NCBI RefSeq assembly: GCF_014697105.1
Contig: NZ_JACJRF010000009.1
Span: 93,332-157,331, forward strand
Direction: 5' to 3'
Source of the DNA: Anabaena subtropica FACHB-260
GTDB lineage: Bacteria > Cyanobacteriota > Cyanobacteriia > Cyanobacteriales > Nostocaceae
Length of the DNA: 64,000 nt
Within the stretch, counting starts at the first letter, position 1; the number at the start of each line of letters is the position of its first letter. Made by a program: the position numbers and the translations under genes. The notes beneath the pieces are model-generated. The model did not search any database and had not been told where the DNA came from. It saw nothing but the letters and a program-made list of their open reading frames with translations. Positions 59,856 through 64,000 of the stretch are shown piece by piece.

Positions 59856-59906
59856 GCTAGAGGTTAGAAATTAATTACTAATAATAATCTCTAACCTCTA
59901 GCTTTG
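59856..59906 (+). terminator. hairpin after pgk
   Basis: GCTAGAGGTTAGA (59856-59868) pairs with TCTAACCTCTAGC (59890-59902), followed by TTTG. It is a plausible pgk terminator, though its U-run is short. The rest of the gap to 60252 is AT-rich and holds nothing recognised. Confidence 0.55.
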
Positions 59907-60252
59907 TATCATAAATCTATGTAACCAAAATGCCTGAAGTAAACATAAAAGCTACAAGAGGCAGAGGAACATAACACTTCAAAATTAAAAACTAAAGATA
60001 GCTGGAATAAGGGACTTAAAACAATAAACAGTTATCAAGGAACCGATAAGGGTTTACTGATAGGTTTTGTTGAGTTTGCTTAAATACTATTTCTATCAAC
60101 ATTAAGTTTTGAAAAATATATAACCCCATAGACTGAGGATATTAATATTTATTTAAAATGTATTTAAAGGGAATGATTTAGTAAATAGTTATAATGACAT
60201 CTTCTCACCGCTAACCTGTGCTGGTGTAGCGGGAGTCTCATGGGGGTGTTAG

Positions 60253-62379
60253 ATGAATGATGATGAGTATGATAAAAAGTCTTTAACAAATGTCTCTAAA
60301 CAAACACCAGAAGCACTGCAACAGCAAATTGAACAGCAACAATTGGTGATGGCTATTGCAGTACGCATTCGTCAGAGTTTACGTCTCAATGAAGTTTTGA
60401 ACACTACTGTAGCGGAAGTACGCCAGTTTCTCCACGCAGATCGAGTATTCATTTATCGTTTTGAGCCAGACTACAGTGGGTTTGTAGTGGTGGAATCTGT
60501 CGGCGATGATTGGGCTGCTGTGTTGAATGTCCAAGTCGAAGATACTTACTTCATGGAAACTCATGGAGAGAGATATAGACAAGGGAGATTTCAAGCCGTA
60601 GCAGATATTTATACAGAACACCTGAGTGAATGTCACCGTGATTTACTAGCTCAATTCCAGGTCAAGGCTAACTTGGCAGTTCCCATTTTACAGGGAGAAA
60701 AGTTATGGGGACTTTTAGTTACTAACCAATGTAGGGCATCAAGACAGTGGCAGTCTTGGGAAATAGATTTACTCCAACAATTGGCTACGCAAGTAGGTAT
60801 TGCTATTCAGCAATCGGAATTGTATGAGCAGGTACGGGCGGAACTCAAGGAACGCAAACAGGCAGAACAGAAAATCCGCGAACAAGCAGCCCTACTTGAT
60901 ATTGCTACCGATGCAATTTTAGTCCGAGATTTCCATCACCAAATTTTATATTGGAATAAAGCTGCGGAGCGTCTATACGGTTGGCAAGCTCATGAGGTTA
61001 TAGACAAAAACACTGACGAGCTTTTCAAAGACAATTCATCACAACTGGAATTAGCCCACCAAAATGTCATAGAGCATGGTTCATGGCAAGGTGAGTTAAA
61101 TAAAGTAACGAAGTCTGGTAAAGAAATCATCGTAGAAAGCCGTTGGACTCTAATGTTTGATGAATTAGGGCAACCTAAATCCATTCTGAGTGTTGATACA
61201 GACATCACCGAAAAAAAACAACTGCAAGCCCAATTTCTCCGCGCTCAACGCATGGAAAGCCTGGGAACCCTGGCCAGTGGTATTGCCCATGACCTCAACA
61301 ACATCTTGACACCCATCATGTCCTCTATTCAAATGTTGTCCCTCAAGCCTCCCCATATTGATGCACGTCATCAGCAAATACTGAAGATTCTAGAACATAA
61401 CTCTAAACGCGCAGCTGATTTAGTCAAACAAATTTTAACCTTTGCGCGTGGCTATGAAGGTAGAGGCGTGACTTTGCAAATAGAGCCGTTGCTGTTGGAA
61501 GTTGAGCAAATTCTCAATAGCACATTCCCAAAATCTATCAAAATTAGTAAGCATCTACCTACTCAAGAGCTTTGGACTATCAAGGCAGACCCGACACAAA
61601 TACATCAGGTGTTGATGAATCTGTGTGTTAACGCTCGTGATGCGATGTCTGATGGTGGTAATTTATCTATTTCCGCAGAAAATCTACTTGTAGATGAAAA
61701 CTTTGCCAGGATGAATTTAGATGCTCAAGTAGGCCCCTATGTGGTCATCACTATTTCAGATACTGGATTTGGCATTCCGCCATTAGTTTTAGAACGAATT
61801 TTTGAACCTTTTTTCACTACCAAAGAATCAAGTGAAGGCACAGGGCTAGGACTGTCAACTGTGATTGGCATTGTTAAAAACCACGGCGGTTTTGTTAACG
61901 TTCATAGTGAAGTTGGAAAAGGTAGCCAATTTGAGGTATTCTTGCCATCTGTCGAAGACAAAGCAAAACAGCAATTAGAAAACTTCAATTTACCTGTTGG
62001 TAAAGGAGAGTTAATTTTAGTCGTAGATGATGAAGCTGCAATTTTAGAAATTACCAAGGCGTCCTTAGAAGATTACAATTACAAAGTTTTAATTGCCAGT
62101 AATGGAATTGAGGCGATCGCATTATATGCCCAACATCAAGAGAACATTAGTTTGGTCTTGATGGATATGATGATGCCGTCACTGGATGGGTTAACAGCCA
62201 TTCGCATTTTGCAAGAAATGAATCCACAAGTCAAGATTATGGCTATGAGCGGTATTGCCAGAGATAACCAACTCGTGGAAGCTGCTAATGCTGGTGTCGA
62301 TGCGTTTTTGGGGAAGCCTTACAATATCTATGATTTAACTCACGCTATTCACAATGTCTTGAATCAGTCCATCGAATAA
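60253..62379 (+). CDS. hybrid histidine kinase with a putative bilin-binding GAF domain
   Basis: A 708-residue protein. A GAF domain (about 40-195) contains [20 protein letters not shown], where C127-H128 is at the canonical bilin-cysteine position of phytochromes and cyanobacteriochromes. The DxCF motif of dual-cysteine types is absent (DTYF). A PAS domain (about 215-325) is followed by HisKA with H346 in [15 protein letters not shown], an ATPase domain (N-box [28 protein letters not shown]), and a receiver domain with D638 in LVLMDMMMP. The 3' end overlaps cofH by 16 nt. Confidence 0.9.
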   Translation: MNDDEYDKKSLTNVSKQTPEALQQQIEQQQLVMAIAVRIRQSLRLNEVLNTTVAEVRQFLHADRVFIYRFEPDYSGFVVVESVGDDWAAVLNVQVEDTYFMETHGERYRQGRFQAVADIYTEHLSECHRDLLAQFQVKANLAVPILQGEKLWGLLVTNQCRASRQWQSWEIDLLQQLATQVGIAIQQSELYEQVRAELKERKQAEQKIREQAALLDIATDAILVRDFHHQILYWNKAAERLYGWQAHEVIDKNTDELFKDNSSQLELAHQNVIEHGSWQGELNKVTKSGKEIIVESRWTLMFDELGQPKSILSVDTDITEKKQLQAQFLRAQRMESLGTLASGIAHDLNNILTPIMSSIQMLSLKPPHIDARHQQILKILEHNSKRAADLVKQILTFARGYEGRGVTLQIEPLLLEVEQILNSTFPKSIKISKHLPTQELWTIKADPTQIHQVLMNLCVNARDAMSDGGNLSISAENLLVDENFARMNLDAQVGPYVVITISDTGFGIPPLVLERIFEPFFTTKESSEGTGLGLSTVIGIVKNHGGFVNVHSEVGKGSQFEVFLPSVEDKAKQQLENFNLPVGKGELILVVDDEAAILEITKASLEDYNYKVLIASNGIEAIALYAQHQENISLVLMDMMMPSLDGLTAIRILQEMNPQVKIMAMSGIARDNQLVEAANAGVDAFLGKPYNIYDLTHAIHNVLNQSIE

Positions 62380-63524
62380 ATTTTTGCTGAATCTGCTTGG
62401 TGATAGAGTGTATCCCGTTGTTGATAAGGTCTGCCTAAGGAAGCGATCGCACTTTGTAAGGTTTCTACTTCCATACACGTACCACCTACAGCACCTGCCA
62501 TTGTGGTGATATGTTCTTCCATCAACGTCCCACCGATATCGTTACAGCCCCAAACTAAGGCTTCTGTCGCCCCGGCTAGTCCCAATTTTACCCAACTCGG
62601 TTGATGGTTAGGTATCCAATTACCTAAGTAAATTCTGGCTACTGCACCTAATAATAGGGCATCGGCTAGAATTGGTTGGTCGCGTCCTACACGACGACGT
62701 AAAGATTTAGGCGCTTCTTGACCAACGAAGGGTAAGACGATAAACTCTGTAATCCTGGCTGGGTATTGGTTATGGACGGCTGTTTGTTGGAGCGATCGCA
62801 GTTTTTCTAAATGTCCAATTTGCTGTTCTGGGGTTTCAATATGTCCCGATAGTATGGTGCTAGTGGTGTTTAAGCCTAATTTGTGCGCTGTACTAATAAT
62901 TTCCAACCAAGTAGCGGTATTAATCTTCTCAGGACAGAGTATGCGCCGTACTTCATCATCTAAAACCTCAGCTGCTGTTCCTGGCAAAGAATTAACACCG
63001 GCATTCTGCAAAGCAGAGATGACATCGACATATTCCAGTCCATCCAATCTGGCGATAAATTGCACCTCTTGGGGTGAAAAGGCGTGGAGATGAATCTGGG
63101 GATATTCCTGCTTGATAGTTTCTACTAGTTTGAGATAGTAAGGCAAGGATTTACCATCTATCTGGGCTTGGGGATGCAAGCCTCCCTGCATACAGATTTC
63201 TGTCGCCCCCCTCTGCACTGCATCACGGGACTTTTCCATAATGGCTGCCCAATCTAACCAATAAGCATCAGCATCTCCATCGTCTCGCCGGAATGCACAA
63301 AAACTACAGTGCTGCTCACAAATGTTAGTAAAGTTAATATTACGGTTAATTACGTAAGTAACAGTATCACCAGCTTGCAGTTGGCGGAGTTTATCGGCTG
63401 TGGCGCGAATAGAGGCGATCGCTCCTAAGTCAGTTTGCGTTAGTAATACTACTCCGTCTTGCATTGAGATATCATCCCCTAGCAAGGCACGCTCAAGAAT
63501 TACATCAACAGTTTTATACTTCAC
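62364..63524 (-). CDS. cofH: 7,8-didemethyl-8-hydroxy-5-deazariboflavin synthase subunit CofH
   Basis: A 386-residue radical SAM enzyme. [14 protein letters not shown] carries the CxxxCxxC [4Fe-4S] motif, followed by [23 protein letters not shown] and [14 protein letters not shown]. CofH acts with CofG to make the F0 deazaflavin (F420 precursor, also used by some photolyases). CofG is not in the window. The 3' end overlaps the convergent hybrid kinase gene. Confidence 0.92.
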   Translation of the reverse strand: MKYKTVDVILERALLGDDISMQDGVVLLTQTDLGAIASIRATADKLRQLQAGDTVTYVINRNINFTNICEQHCSFCAFRRDDGDADAYWLDWAAIMEKSRDAVQRGATEICMQGGLHPQAQIDGKSLPYYLKLVETIKQEYPQIHLHAFSPQEVQFIARLDGLEYVDVISALQNAGVNSLPGTAAEVLDDEVRRILCPEKINTATWLEIISTAHKLGLNTTSTILSGHIETPEQQIGHLEKLRSLQQTAVHNQYPARITEFIVLPFVGQEAPKSLRRRVGRDQPILADALLLGAVARIYLGNWIPNHQPSWVKLGLAGATEALVWGCNDIGGTLMEEHITTMAGAVGGTCMEVETLQSAIASLGRPYQQRDTLYHQADSAKIYSMD

Positions 63525-63776
63525 AGGAAATTAAAAATATCCCTACAAAATTTGTACTTACAAACCTCCAAGCACCCACTTTGTCCTTATCACACCAAAA
63601 AATCACATAACTTTCATACTTTGGTTAAGCAAGGTAATTTACTGCATGGTATTGTGGGTCATATTACTTACACTCTCTCTTATTTTATTACCAAGTGAGT
63701 AAATTCACGCTAATACACCTAAAGATTTAATTTTTTCTAATTTAATTTTAGTAGTAATTTTTCTGTAATTCCCAAT

Positions 63777-63908
63777 ATGAAATTACCAAAATTTAATGTA
63801 TCTTTACTGATAATCTTATCCGGTATAATTTTTTCCTTATACTTACTATCACGAGTTCCCGATGATATTTACTTTAGTGGAGATGCCGGACTAAGAGCTG
63901 ATTCGTAA
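63777..63908 (+). pseudogene. truncated start of a membrane protein
   Basis: An ATG-started frame of 43 codons encoding a membrane segment (VSLLIILSGIIFSLYLL) followed by SRVPDDIYFSGDAGL, then RADS and a stop. The part up to GDAGL looks like the beginning of a larger integral membrane protein, but the frame ends abruptly and the downstream sequence to 64000 shows no continuation. It may be a gene cut by a rearrangement or insertion just beyond it. The 63525-63776 region before it holds the cofH promoter area. Confidence 0.45.
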
Positions 63909-64000
63909 AGTAAATATTAAATAGACAATCGCCTAACCATGAGACGAAGTAAGGAACCATAAATCATGGCTTCACTTACCTCTGAATACACTTCATAATC

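Overview
The window is a 64 kb piece of a cyanobacterial chromosome, most likely from a filamentous, heterocyst-type Nostocales (Nostoc/Anabaena/Calothrix-like). Signs visible in the sequence are photosystem II genes (psbB, psbT), an allophycocyanin-B gene (apcD), the nir nitrate-assimilation operon with an NtcA-type promoter, a DevBCA-type exporter, a bilin-lyase-type HEAT-repeat protein, many copies of the HIP1 octamer GCGATCGC, and short 7-nt tandem repeats (TAGTCAT, GGGACTG) typical of Nostoc genomes. Base composition is moderately AT-rich, and intergenic DNA holds many inverted-repeat elements. I recognised no tRNA, rRNA, CRISPR array, prophage or intact insertion sequence.

Layout. 1-4.9 kb: 5' part of ureD, a HicB/HicA pair, the CIRCE-controlled groES-groEL operon, a decayed [2Fe-2S] ferredoxin-like fragment and a NarL-type response regulator (Rre1/Ycf29-like). 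5-13.2 kb: a CYP110-like P450, an Rpn-type nuclease pseudogene, asnS, small conserved genes, an anti-sigma-like ATPase, rlmD and apcD. 13.2-18.2 kb: a 33-bp tandem duplication, a candidate small RNA with a CRP-type site, then purL and purF. 18.3-24.3 kb (minus strand): tetR-devB-devC-devA, a HEAT-repeat gene and a Rieske lipoprotein. 24.3-37 kb: nirA-nrtA-nrtB-nrtC-nrtD-(MFS permease)-narB, then a PsiE-like gene and narM. 37-46 kb: dxs, an SLH protein, small genes, a cydA with no cydB beside it, and a partial peptide-type ABC transporter. 46-53 kb: an SDR-fold protein, psbB-psbT, ribosomal protein S1, a HAD phosphatase and a methyltransferase. 53-64 kb: an M4 metalloprotease followed by an emfourin-like inhibitor, a BtuF-like protein, a histidine kinase, a universal stress protein, pgk, a hybrid kinase whose GAF domain looks bilin-binding, cofH, and a truncated membrane-protein start.

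How the genes work together. The nir region is the strongest functional unit: transport (NrtABCD plus an NrtP-type permease), reduction (NarB, NirA) and, slightly downstream, NarM, all behind a promoter that exactly fits the NtcA activation rule. TetR-DevBCA forms a self-contained export operon. The protease and inhibitor genes form a plausible protealysin/emfourin pair. The most unusual items are the two nitrate transport systems in one operon, the lone cydA, the putative cyanobacteriochrome hybrid kinase, the protease/inhibitor pair, and an unexplained minus-strand terminator downstream of a CRP-like site before purL.
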